Shown: piece by piece, positions 9,095 through 17,631 of the stretch | Numbering within the stretch: position 1 is the stretch's first letter | How the letters are laid out: the number at the start of each line of letters is the position of its first letter | Source: JBBTCJ01 sp038043285 | GTDB lineage: Bacteria; Planctomycetota; Phycisphaerae; UBA1845 | Reading direction: 5' to 3' | Assembly: GCA_038043285.1 (NCBI GenBank) | Contig: JBBTCJ010000034.1 | Location: forward strand, 21,265-85,264 | DNA: 64,000 nucleotides | Position numbers and translations under genes: made by a program | Notes under the pieces: generated by a model | Databases searched by the model: none | Told to the model about the DNA's origin: nothing | What the model saw: the letters and a program-made list of their open reading frames with translations, nothing else

Positions 9095-9130
9095 CGGGCA
9101 GGCGAGTCGTCGGAACGACCCGCCTGCCCG
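9095..9130 (-). terminator. Long hairpin after the MopE-type gene
   Basis: Arms CGGGCAGGCG (9095-9104) and CGCCTGCCCG (9121-9130) pair perfectly. An inner pair GTCGT/ACGAC closes a CGGA loop, with one mismatch between the two stems. It lies ~110 bp beyond the stop of the 9242-13654 gene. On the minus strand it is followed only by TTG, with no long T run, so termination may be factor-dependent. Confidence 0.55.
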
Positions 9131-9241
9131 GTCTGGGTTAGGTCAGATGCTCTTGCAGCGTGGGGCTACGGCCATTCCCGGCTCCCCACCCTCACCCCCG
9201 CCCCTCTCCCTGCAATGGAAGAGGGGTTGAGGAAAACCATG

Positions 9242-12200
9242 TCACGGTTCCTCGCATCCGGCGTTCGGATCCACCGGCTTGGGAACGATGTTGCCGGTGA
9301 TGCCGATGAAGTCGAAGAACGCGTTGTTCGCATCCGGGTTGCCGTCGGTCTCGATGGCGATGATTCGATCTCTCTGGAACTCAACGAACCCGCCAAGCCC
9401 CAGACCGTCGGCGTCCAGCGGCGGGGTGTGGTCCCGCAGCTTGCCCTCGAGGATGTCCATGGTCTCGGTCCGTCCGCTCTCGTCGTTGAAGAATCCGAGT
9501 TCGGGCACGTCCGTCGGTCCGCCGCACACCACGCCGAACGGCGTCTCGCGGTCCAGCGACAGGAAGTTGAACTTGATCCGGTCGCGGCCGGTGTTCGGAT
9601 TGGTGACCACGTCCAGGCTGAGATTCAGCCGAACCGTCGCGCAATACTCCCACAGGATGCACTCCGTGGAAGCGGTGCTCTGGGTTCCGAACTCGAGGTC
9701 CAGATCGCCCAGCGAGCAATCCGGAATGCTCTCCAACGAACCTGAGTTGAGAACGCCGTTGCCGTCGCGGTCAGCGACCAAATGCAACGAAATCTGATCG
9801 TACTGCAGCACGACCTCGACGCCTGACGTCGCCGGATCGTCGTCGATCAACATCTTCGGCGGGTTGTGGATCCGCCCATTGAGGATCAACGTCGAGCCGA
9901 CATTAATGTTGGTGTTGCGGCGGATGCGCGCCGCACGGCAACAGGCACGACGATCGTCGTCGAGCGGATCATTGACGCCGCCGTAGGGATAGGCCGCCTC
10001 GCAAGCGTCGGTGCAACCGTCCAGACGAGCACAGAACCGTTGACAGGTGTCCGTGCTTCGCATGCCGATGCACCGAGCGCGCTTGTGTTCGTCGGTGATG
10101 GTGCTGCAATCGTCGGGAATGAAGTTGCCGAAGGTCCGCGTGGTTTCAAACTGGGTCTTGAGGCGACCGGTCATAACCATGCTGTAGAAAAGCTGGTTAA
10201 ACACGTCGTCCGAGATGGCGATGGTGACGTGGCCGACGGGGTTGCCGGCGGCGTCGAGGATCGGCGGAATCGGGATCGGCGCGTTCTTCAGCGGCGTGCC
10301 GGCGATCGCCGGGGCAGCCGGGTCGATTTCCGACGGTTCCGGCGCGAAGTTCGACTCGATCGACACCGCAAGACCGGTGTTGGTGATCGCTGCGTCGGAG
10401 ACCTTGCTGTCCCGCTGCCTGGTGCCGAACTCCGGCAGATCCTTGTTCTCGAACTTGGCGAAATCCGTATCAAACGGATCGCCGTCCATCGAGCCGAGCT
10501 TCTCCTTGATGTCGTCGGCGGTCATCTCAAACTCGATCGTGCCCAGACCCGGATCCCACAGGCCGAAGGTGATCACCTGTCCGAGGAAGTTGAGTACGTC
10601 CAGGAAGAAACCGAGCAGGCACCCGATGTCGATTTCGCCGCCGATGTGCGTGAAATCGTTGGGATCGGTTTCCCCGAGGTCGAAAGTCACGTCGAGCGGC
10701 TGACGCTGTTCGCGCGGAACGCCGCTTTGCAGCAGGCGGTCGCGGGTCACGTCGAAAGCCACGAACATGCCCTTCTGGTTGATTCGACCGTCTAAATCCA
10801 CCGTCACGCAGACGGCGCAGGCGCAGCCCCCGAAGGCGCAGACGCATCCGCTCTCGCAATACCCGTCCCAGTGGGCGGTGATGTCGATCTGCGGAAGGTT
10901 GATCTTGGTGTGGATCGACCCTTCCCGGGGGTCGGGCGTGCCCGACGCGTTGAGATCAACCTCCACGGAGAAACTGTCGTCGTGCAGGTCGGTGTTGTTG
11001 ATGAACATCTTCGTCGGTGGGTCGCATTCGACGTCGATCTCTTTTCGCTCAGTCGGGGTGTCCTTGATCGCCCGTTTTGCCCGGTCGCCGAGGCACTTCT
11101 TGTTCTTGTTCTTCATAGCCTCAAAGAACGTGTCGATGCCCGGTTCGGTGATGGCCAGCACGAAGGCGCGTCCGATGACACCCGGATCAGCGGCAACGAT
11201 CGAAGCGACGGCGGATGGCGCTCCGACAATCGGCCCGACGGCGAAGAAGAAGCTGTCGAAGGTCATGTTGTCGTCGACGTCCACCGCCTGGGCGACCAGC
11301 CGGTTGGAACCCTTGGTGAATGAGCCTGCGGAGCCGCCGTGCGTATCCACCGCGTCACGGAGGTTGGTTTCAGGCACCATCACGTCAAATGCGACCTTGT
11401 AGCTGTCGCCGGCGTCCGTTCCATTGCCAAGCGTGACGATGGGGTTGGACACGTCGATCGGGAATCCGTTGATGTTGGCCGAAGCGATGGCCAACCCGTG
11501 GCACACTTCGCCCACGACGTGCGTCGGTCCGCCCGCGGTGACCTCGCCCGGCGTCGGATCGGTCACGTCAATCTTAAACACCATCGAGATGCCCTTGTCG
11601 TAGACGTCGTCGGCGTGGCACGAATCCGTCGGGCGTCCGGGCGTCTTGGGGAACGCACTCGGTCGCCATTCGCCATCGATCGCAACGATGTGCCCGCCGC
11701 AACCCAAACCGGACAACGTCATGCTCAACGTGTTCGAGGCCATTTCGTCTATGGCGCCCGACGACACCATCAGGTCCGTAACCGTCACCGCGGTCCCGTT
11801 CACGTCCACCACGCCGCTGAATGGTCCGCCTGGGAAGTCCGTCTCCGGGCGAATCCCCAATCCGTCTGGTTTCGGACGCAGGATGTCCACCCCGTCAACC
11901 CGAATCGACAGGCTGTGCGGATCGACCATGGGAATGGCCGCCAGCACCTGTGTATCACCACCGCCGGAGCTGACCACAGAGTTGGCCGGCTGAATCACGT
12001 CGAGGTACGGAATGTTCGAGCAAAACGCCTGGACGGTGTTCTTGCCGTCCTGGGCGGTCACGCGGAGCATCGGGATCGGGGCGAACATCTCGTGCCACGG
12101 TCCTCGTGAATTGCTCTTGGTCGTCCACTTCCAGTCCTTGGGGGAGATGCGACTCGCCAGGTGTGCGCGCTCGCCGTTGTTGACCGGCAGTACATCAAGC

Positions 12201-13654
12201 GTCGAGCCATCGACGTCAATGGCGACAAGTTCCGCGGTCACCGTCGGGGCGACGATTCCGCCCGTGGCCTCAAACTGGATCCGATGCCAACCCGTGCAAT
12301 CGTTGCCCGGACGCCCGCGGTCGTAGGGCAGGGCGCAGGTGACCGCCAAGTCAAGCCCGCCGCAGTCAATGTCCGCGGCATCGGCTTGGCCGTCGCAGTC
12401 GTTGTCGATTCCGTCGGTGCAGGTGATGCCCGACGGGCCTTCCTGCGATCCGGACAAAGCCACCGCATCGCATACCGTCGAGAGTTTATTGCCGCTGCAA
12501 ACCTTTACGCCGCTGGTCTGACACGGGCCCTGACCGGCGGTGCACGCCGATCCGAGGTCCGCGAAATCCTCGTCCACATTGCCGTCGCCGTCGTTGTCCT
12601 TGCCGTCGCATTTCTCGGCTTCCTGGCAGCCGCTGTCAGCAAGGTCGATGGCACTGTCACAGTCGTTGTCGAGGCCGTCCATACAGCGGACACCCCCGGG
12701 GACGTTCTCGGATTGGGGCGGAAAGGCGACGGCGTTGCATTTCGTTAGGCCGCTGCCGTCGCAGACGATCGTGCCGTTGTTCAGGCACGCGCCAGTGCCG
12801 ACGGTGCAGGCAACGCCGAGTCCGAGACCGTCGTCGGCGGTTCCGTCGTTGTCGTTGTCGAATCCGTCGCAGATTTCCGCGGTCGTGCAGTCGGTGTCGT
12901 GGCGAACGTTGTTCTCGTCCACTCCGCCGTGGTCAACGAACCCGTCGCAGTCGTTGTCCAAGTGGTCGAAACAGGTCACGACCGTGGGGTCAACGACGCT
13001 GGGATCGGACAGGCTGCGACCTTCGTCGCGCGGGTCGGGAGCGCCGGGAACCGCGTTGCAGGCGCCGCCGGTTCCGTCCCCCTTGCAGACGACCGAACCG
13101 AATCGGGCGCAGATGCCCAGGCCACTCACGCACTGCGTGCCGAGCGGATAATCACCGAACTGAAGATAGGTCGGCGAGCTGCCAAGGCACAACCCCCCGG
13201 GGCAATCGGCGGGATCGTCGCAGGCGATTCCATCATTGCCACCGCCGTCACAGGCGGCCGTTCCGTCACGCGTGAAGGCCGTGGCGTTCTCGTCCGTCTG
13301 TCCGTTGCAGTTGTCATCAACGCCGTTGCAGCACTTATCGTTGACGCCGTTGCAGGCTTCGGACATGCCCGAGTTGATGAGAATGTTCGTGTCGTCGCAG
13401 TCCGGTCCGGTGCAGTCGGCGCCCACTCCGTAGCCGTCGCCGTCGCCGTCGATGCAGTCGACGGCCACGAATCCGGATCGCAACGTAGGCTGGACGGCTC
13501 GCAGGCGATCATCCGCCGGGCGGGTTCGACCGACCTTCTCACTCGCGTCAGCAATCACGCCGCCCGTGAACAGCGCGGCACACGCCATTAGCGCAAACGA
13601 CTTCCCTCGATATGCCGCGCCCCGTTTTCCAGGTGATCCTTCCCTCGCAAACAT
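9242..13654 (-). CDS. Giant secreted protein with MopE-type Cys/Asp-rich metal-binding repeats
   Basis: A 1470-aa exported protein with signal peptide FALMACAALFTGGVIADA after a basic N-terminus. Residues ~50-430 carry at least five repeats of the form C-x-D-G-x-D-N-D-C-D-G-x-x-D (for example CFDHLDNDCDGFVDHGG, CTDGIDNDCDGQADAAD), matching the MopE-type putative metal-binding motif. The remainder (~430-1470) is a large extracellular region with beta-sandwich-like character and a Cys-rich part (CESGCVCAFGGCACAVCV) that I cannot assign. AAGGAG precedes the ATG at 13654, and a CCGCGGG/CCCGCGG hairpin (13691-13710) lies in the leader. MopE binds copper in methanotrophs, but here only the repeat type is shared, so metal choice is unknown. 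A hairpin follows the gene. Confidence 0.85.
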   Translation of the reverse strand: MFAREGSPGKRGAAYRGKSFALMACAALFTGGVIADASEKVGRTRPADDRLRAVQPTLRSGFVAVDCIDGDGDGYGVGADCTGPDCDDTNILINSGMSEACNGVNDKCCNGVDDNCNGQTDENATAFTRDGTAACDGGGNDGIACDDPADCPGGLCLGSSPTYLQFGDYPLGTQCVSGLGICARFGSVVCKGDGTGGACNAVPGAPDPRDEGRSLSDPSVVDPTVVTCFDHLDNDCDGFVDHGGVDENNVRHDTDCTTAEICDGFDNDNDGTADDGLGLGVACTVGTGACLNNGTIVCDGSGLTKCNAVAFPPQSENVPGGVRCMDGLDNDCDSAIDLADSGCQEAEKCDGKDNDGDGNVDEDFADLGSACTAGQGPCQTSGVKVCSGNKLSTVCDAVALSGSQEGPSGITCTDGIDNDCDGQADAADIDCGGLDLAVTCALPYDRGRPGNDCTGWHRIQFEATGGIVAPTVTAELVAIDVDGSTLDVLPVNNGERAHLASRISPKDWKWTTKSNSRGPWHEMFAPIPMLRVTAQDGKNTVQAFCSNIPYLDVIQPANSVVSSGGGDTQVLAAIPMVDPHSLSIRVDGVDILRPKPDGLGIRPETDFPGGPFSGVVDVNGTAVTVTDLMVSSGAIDEMASNTLSMTLSGLGCGGHIVAIDGEWRPSAFPKTPGRPTDSCHADDVYDKGISMVFKIDVTDPTPGEVTAGGPTHVVGEVCHGLAIASANINGFPIDVSNPIVTLGNGTDAGDSYKVAFDVMVPETNLRDAVDTHGGSAGSFTKGSNRLVAQAVDVDDNMTFDSFFFAVGPIVGAPSAVASIVAADPGVIGRAFVLAITEPGIDTFFEAMKNKNKKCLGDRAKRAIKDTPTERKEIDVECDPPTKMFINNTDLHDDSFSVEVDLNASGTPDPREGSIHTKINLPQIDITAHWDGYCESGCVCAFGGCACAVCVTVDLDGRINQKGMFVAFDVTRDRLLQSGVPREQRQPLDVTFDLGETDPNDFTHIGGEIDIGCLLGFFLDVLNFLGQVITFGLWDPGLGTIEFEMTADDIKEKLGSMDGDPFDTDFAKFENKDLPEFGTRQRDSKVSDAAITNTGLAVSIESNFAPEPSEIDPAAPAIAGTPLKNAPIPIPPILDAAGNPVGHVTIAISDDVFNQLFYSMVMTGRLKTQFETTRTFGNFIPDDCSTITDEHKRARCIGMRSTDTCQRFCARLDGCTDACEAAYPYGGVNDPLDDDRRACCRAARIRRNTNINVGSTLILNGRIHNPPKMLIDDDPATSGVEVVLQYDQISLHLVADRDGNGVLNSGSLESIPDCSLGDLDLEFGTQSTASTECILWEYCATVRLNLSLDVVTNPNTGRDRIKFNFLSLDRETPFGVVCGGPTDVPELGFFNDESGRTETMDILEGKLRDHTPPLDADGLGLGGFVEFQRDRIIAIETDGNPDANNAFFDFIGITGNIVPKPVDPNAGCEEP

Positions 13655-13975
13655 GATGAGCTAACTCCTTGAGCTTGGATTCTGAATGGACCGCGGGCGA
13701 CAACCCGCGGCATCACAAGTTGTTCGTGTTGATGAACTTTCCCACTCCCCCCGTGAGTACCATGACGGAGCTTTCCCCGCTTCGCGCAACCTACCCCGTG
13801 AAGCTTCGCTCCGCCGCCACCGGTCATCGAGTGGCCCAACCCGATGAGCCGGCTACCGCAGGTTGCATGATAGCCGATTGGGCCGGTTGCGACAAGGAAC
13901 AGCAATCGTCGAATCGCCAACGGTTATCGGATTGGGGCGACGAGTCGTCCTACGCAGAGGATCCCACGCGGGGGT
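13655..13975. other. Intergenic leader region with a perfect hairpin
   Basis: About 320 bp without a gene, upstream of the MopE-type gene. The only clear structure is CCGCGGG-N6-CCCGCGG at 13691-13710, 37 bp before the start codon and therefore probably in the mRNA leader. I see no obvious promoter. Confidence 0.6.
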
Positions 13976-15184
13976 TCAGTGCTTTGGGGTCGGCGAGCCA
14001 AGCCACGCGGAATCCACGGCCAAGGGAGCAACGGGCGATCCATCGGAGTGGATGCCCATGAAGTGCTGCTGAACGGTGTCTCCGAAGGCGTAGCTGAGAT
14101 CCTCACCATGGAAGGCGCCGTCGATCAGTCCGTCGGCAATCTTCCAAAACCCGAAGTAATCGAGGACGTTCGGTGGGCCGAAACGCTCCATTCTCCGAAG
14201 ACGAACCCTTTCGCGCAGGGTTCCCCCGGGCAGCCCAATGCCCGTAAGCGGGCTGGTCGATGACCCGCCCGGGAGGGGAGGGGGAAAGCCCTGTGCGATC
14301 GACAATGGAGCGAAGTGGTCGGCCAGGATCGGCGGGGTGACGGCCCGGTCGGAGGGCATTCTCACAAGTTCGAGTCGTGTTGTCGGAACTTGTCGGAAGG
14401 CATCAAGAATGGCCATAGCCACCGAGTCTCCGACGAGATCGTCGTCCTCGCCGACAACGACAAGAACCAGGGAACCCTCCGGGATCAACGCGAGTTCATC
14501 GAGACCGACGACCTGCCCGGCGCCCGGTTCGACAAGGAACACGAACGCCGGAGGGGGCAGGCCGTTCGAGGTCGACGTCGCCGCCAACCGTGCAGCAAGC
14601 ATTCCGCCGAACGAGTGCCCGATCCAACCGATCTGACCGACGACCGGGCGGACGGGTCCGTCAGTTTTCAGCCGGTTCCACGCGGATTGAGCCGCGCGCA
14701 GCGCGTGAAGCCGCATGGCCTCCGGCGCGTCTCGCAAAAGCTCCTGGTATCGAGGAAAGACCACGATGTTGCCTTTTCGAACAAGATGCTGAATCCAGGC
14801 GCCGTAGATTCGCGGGTGCATTCCACCCCATCCATGCAGAAAGACAATGACCGGCGCCTCGTCGGGCGTCGGGTCGGAGGGAGTGAAGATCCAATATTCG
14901 TCGGCGCCTTGTCCGTAGACCGCCGACGACGCCGTCGCGTGTCGATAATCAGCGCCACCGGGTCCGTCCGACGGTTGGCCTGGGGGGCGGATGGTATCGA
15001 CGGTGTTACAGCCGCCGCCGCAGAATGCGACCGCAAGCACCATGTAGAGATACCGAAGGAATAACCGCGGGTATGCCGCAGGGTCAGGCTGGCGCGGAGA
15101 TTCGAACGTCGGTAGACGTTCCCGCGTCCGCGCGGGCTGTCTCCCGCGGCTCGCGAGGTAGACTCCCGACGGGGGGCAGATCAT
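13976..15184 (-). CDS. Exported alpha/beta-hydrolase, probable lipoprotein
   Basis: A 402-aa protein with an alpha/beta-hydrolase core. The oxyanion segment is VIVFLHGWGG, the nucleophile elbow is GWIGHSFGGMLAARLA, and the Asp/His candidates are in VVVGEDDDLVGD and near the C-terminus. The hydrophobic stretch LYMVLAVAFCGGGCNTVD at about residues 46-63 looks like a lipoprotein signal with Cys 59 as anchor, but ~45 residues precede it. AGGA 8 bp before the ATG at 15184 supports the long form. A start at the internal ATG 15043 would leave too short a signal without basic residues. Substrate unknown; chlorophyllase-like or cutinase-like esterases are the nearest resemblance by layout. It is one of a run of minus-strand genes for exported proteins. 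Confidence 0.72.
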   Translation of the reverse strand: MICPPSGVYLASRGRQPARTRERLPTFESPRQPDPAAYPRLFLRYLYMVLAVAFCGGGCNTVDTIRPPGQPSDGPGGADYRHATASSAVYGQGADEYWIFTPSDPTPDEAPVIVFLHGWGGMHPRIYGAWIQHLVRKGNIVVFPRYQELLRDAPEAMRLHALRAAQSAWNRLKTDGPVRPVVGQIGWIGHSFGGMLAARLAATSTSNGLPPPAFVFLVEPGAGQVVGLDELALIPEGSLVLVVVGEDDDLVGDSVAMAILDAFRQVPTTRLELVRMPSDRAVTPPILADHFAPLSIAQGFPPPLPGGSSTSPLTGIGLPGGTLRERVRLRRMERFGPPNVLDYFGFWKIADGLIDGAFHGEDLSYAFGDTVQQHFMGIHSDGSPVAPLAVDSAWLGSPTPKH

Positions 15185-15287
15185 TCGTGGTTCCTATTTC
15201 GATTCCGTCGGGTTTCCAACGGTCGCTTTGAAGTCCGCGGGTTCATTCCCTTGGCGACTGAAGGCCATCGGTGGTCGTGCGGCCAGT

Positions 15288-17417
15288 CTACCCTCGATGG
15301 GGGGATTCACTCAATCGTCCGGCACGTCGGTCGAGACGGCAGCGCACGAGCAGGCGCCGCGGCAGAAGAAGTAAGGCGAACATGGGAAGGAGGGGGATCC
15401 ACCCCGTTGCACCGCACAAACGAGGGGTGTTACCCGCTCCATCGGTGTCTTGCCCGGGGCCGGGTTCGTCCGGAGGAGTCGTCGCCTCGCACGCATCGCC
15501 GATGCCGTCTCCGTCCGCATCAGCCTGACCGGCGTCGGCGACGGCCGGACATACGTCCTGGCGGTTCAGAATGCCGTCACCGTCTTCGTCCGGGTCGCAA
15601 CCGTCGAAGACTTCGTCACCGTCCGAATCGACGAGGTTCGTTTCCGGCGTTTCGGGACTCGAATCCGCATCGTTGAGGATGCAATCGCCGTCTCGGTCGC
15701 CGTCGCAGGCGTCGCCGATGCCGTCCATGTCCAGGTCAGCCTGGTTCAGGTTCCAGGTCTGCGGGCAGTTGTCTGAGGCGTCGGGGAACGAATCCCCGTC
15801 AGCGTCGGTTCCGGCTTTCTGGCCGAGAAACAGGCGGAAGCCGTAAAATGGGTTGGCGGTGCCGAGGAAAAGCCCCATCGGCGTGGACAAGAACGAACGT
15901 ACGCCGTAGCTGAACGGATCGCCGAATCCGGTGCGTGAGACCCGTGTCCATTCCTTGCCATCCGGAGTCGCCCACAGGTCGAAGCCGCCTTCGACGGCGG
16001 AGATGATGTCGCCGATTTCGTCGGGATCCCGGTTCTCCATCATCGGGCGCAGATCGGGATAGCGGACGAAAAATTCGCTGCTCTCGAGCTTTTCGACGGA
16101 GAGATCCTGAAAATACTGGGTGAAGACCGAGAGATCGAACGTGCCGACGTAGAGCACGCCTTGGTGGACAACCATTCTCCAGATGTAGCCGGAGAAGAAG
16201 TTGCCGCAACCTGCCTCCATGCCCGACGTCGGCATCTTGTAGCCGTCCGGCGTGGTTCGTGCATCGCCGCAGACGACCTCCCATCGGTCGTCGGCAGCCA
16301 CGCGAATCAGCTCAGCGGGAGCGGGATCGACCTCGGGGAAATAGTCCAGAGCGACGAAGTTGATCCCGGAGCCGACGTAGAGGTGATCCCCGAAGGCGGC
16401 AAGGCTGACCACGTTCTGATTCGACGATCCGCGGTAGGCGCCGCGGACGAGAACCTTTTGGAAGGCGTAGGGCGGCTCGCCCGCGGCCTGAGTCTTCAGA
16501 AGTTGGAATCCCTCGACGTCCGTGGCCGTTCCAACGTACAGAAATCCTTTGAAGACCTCGAGCTCGAAGGCGCCGGTGTTGGCAGGGTCGCCGAAGTTCG
16601 GCGGGCTAACGACGCGGAAGTCGCCGGATGCGGGGTCGTTTGCTTCAAGCACGGCTGTGTCTTCAATGACCCGACCAATGGCCAGCACGTACAGGCGGTC
16701 CTTGAACACGGTCAACGAACGATACGACGTATAAGTCGGATTGTTGGAGACCGATCCTGGAACCTCAGTGAAATGTACTCCGTCGATCGTGCGCAGCAGT
16801 CGCGGCGGGCGTCCCGGGAGTTCGGTGGACACGAACGAGCCGACATAGAGGGCTTCGGTTCCGTCGGGTTCTCGAAAAACCGTCATCGTGCGATAGCCGA
16901 GGTCGATCGGGACATCCGCAAGCGTTCCGTCGGACATCAAGGTCTTGACGGTAGGGGAGATGTAGGCTGGTTCGATCGCCCCGGTGGCGGGGTCGAGCGA
17001 GTAGATCCTGCCGCGAAGGTCCATGTCCAGCAGATCAGGTTCGCACGCGATGGGTACTTCGGGATTGGTTCCCTCGCCGACGTCGCGGATGTTGCGGGTC
17101 AGGCAGGCGAAGTTGCGGTTGGAGCCGACGAGGATCCGGTCCTTGAACCGCGCCATCGACCAGGCGTAGCTGTTGGCCGGGTCGCCGAACCCCTGCTTTC
17201 CGATCTGGTGGAACTCCGCTTCCGCGAGTTGCGCTTGGATGCCGGGCGTGAACCCCAGAGCAAGGGCGACGAAGGTTGCGGCGGCCAGTAGGCGGCACGC
17301 GCGGACGGCGTGCCCGCGACCGCGAAGCCGGCCGCTTTCCGTCAGACGCGGTACGGATGGAAAAAGAAATCGTGCCCGTTTCCTAACGGTCGCGGTACGG
17401 ATCGAAAAGGGAACCAC
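15288..17417 (-). CDS. Exported protein with thrombospondin type 3-like repeats and a CGA-type C-terminal sorting tail
   Basis: About 709 aa. A hydrophobic export signal (LLAAATFVALALGFTPGIQAQ) precedes a ~450-residue region with regularly spaced FxDxLYVGS / VLYVGT strands, probably a beta-propeller. Then come TSP3-like calcium repeats (DADGDSFPDASDNCPQ, DLDMDGIGDACDGDRDGD, DADGDGIGDACE). The C-terminus is PRLCGATG, a hydrophobic segment, then an Arg-rich end, matching two other proteins in the window. The start is a real problem: no ATG lies near the signal. GTG 17417 has AGGGA upstream, but both sit inside an interspersed repeat and a terminator-like hairpin, giving an unusually long basic region before the signal. 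A CTG closer to the signal is possible. Confidence 0.72.
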   Translation of the reverse strand: MVPFSIRTATVRKRARFLFPSVPRLTESGRLRGRGHAVRACRLLAAATFVALALGFTPGIQAQLAEAEFHQIGKQGFGDPANSYAWSMARFKDRILVGSNRNFACLTRNIRDVGEGTNPEVPIACEPDLLDMDLRGRIYSLDPATGAIEPAYISPTVKTLMSDGTLADVPIDLGYRTMTVFREPDGTEALYVGSFVSTELPGRPPRLLRTIDGVHFTEVPGSVSNNPTYTSYRSLTVFKDRLYVLAIGRVIEDTAVLEANDPASGDFRVVSPPNFGDPANTGAFELEVFKGFLYVGTATDVEGFQLLKTQAAGEPPYAFQKVLVRGAYRGSSNQNVVSLAAFGDHLYVGSGINFVALDYFPEVDPAPAELIRVAADDRWEVVCGDARTTPDGYKMPTSGMEAGCGNFFSGYIWRMVVHQGVLYVGTFDLSVFTQYFQDLSVEKLESSEFFVRYPDLRPMMENRDPDEIGDIISAVEGGFDLWATPDGKEWTRVSRTGFGDPFSYGVRSFLSTPMGLFLGTANPFYGFRLFLGQKAGTDADGDSFPDASDNCPQTWNLNQADLDMDGIGDACDGDRDGDCILNDADSSPETPETNLVDSDGDEVFDGCDPDEDGDGILNRQDVCPAVADAGQADADGDGIGDACEATTPPDEPGPGQDTDGAGNTPRLCGATGWIPLLPMFALLLLPRRLLVRCRLDRRAGRLSESPHRG

Positions 17418-17442
17418 TCCGTTCCCTGACGGTCGTGGCTCC
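17332..17442 (-). repeat. Cluster of three interspersed repeat units
   Basis: Three divergent copies read on the minus strand (17419-17442, 17376-17402, 17332-17358). They share the core ACCGCGACCG followed by AGGAAACGG or AGGGAACGG, and are separated by T-rich spacers. They overlap the 5' end of the TSP3-type gene as annotated. The same family recurs at 41.9-42.0, 48.8 and 51.7-51.9 kb. Confidence 0.75.
17405..17426 (-). terminator. Possible intrinsic terminator of the synthase operon
   Basis: On the minus strand GGGAAC and GTTCCC form a 6-bp stem with a 6-nt loop, followed by TTTT. It lies ~205 bp after the stop of the hydrolase/radical SAM gene and inside an interspersed repeat. The stem is short, and the proposed start codon of the next gene lies in the loop, so its role is uncertain. 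Confidence 0.4.
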
Positions 17443-17467
17443 AATCGACGAGGCCGTTGGGATGAAA

Positions 17468-17530
17468 TCGTTAATCGACAATCGACCATCGACAATGGGC
17501 GATCGGCAATTGGCAATCGGCAATCGGTGA
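17468..17530. repeat. Heptanucleotide tandem repeat, nine units
   Basis: Nine head-to-tail 7-bp units with consensus TCGRCAA (for example TCGACAA, TCGGCAA, TTGGCAA). No unit spacing is lost, although several units carry substitutions. It is intergenic, between the end of the synthase operon and the next gene on the same strand. Confidence 0.85.
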
Positions 17531-17631
17531 CTCGTCCGCTCCGAGACGGCAGCGGCTGTGATCGGTTGGATTTCGGCATCATGTGCACATCCCCCATGTG
17601 CAGCACTTCGATCCCCGCGGTCATTGGCGTC

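Noticed and set aside
17468..17530. CRISPR array
   Set aside because: The units are 7 bp with no spacers, and no cas genes are present.
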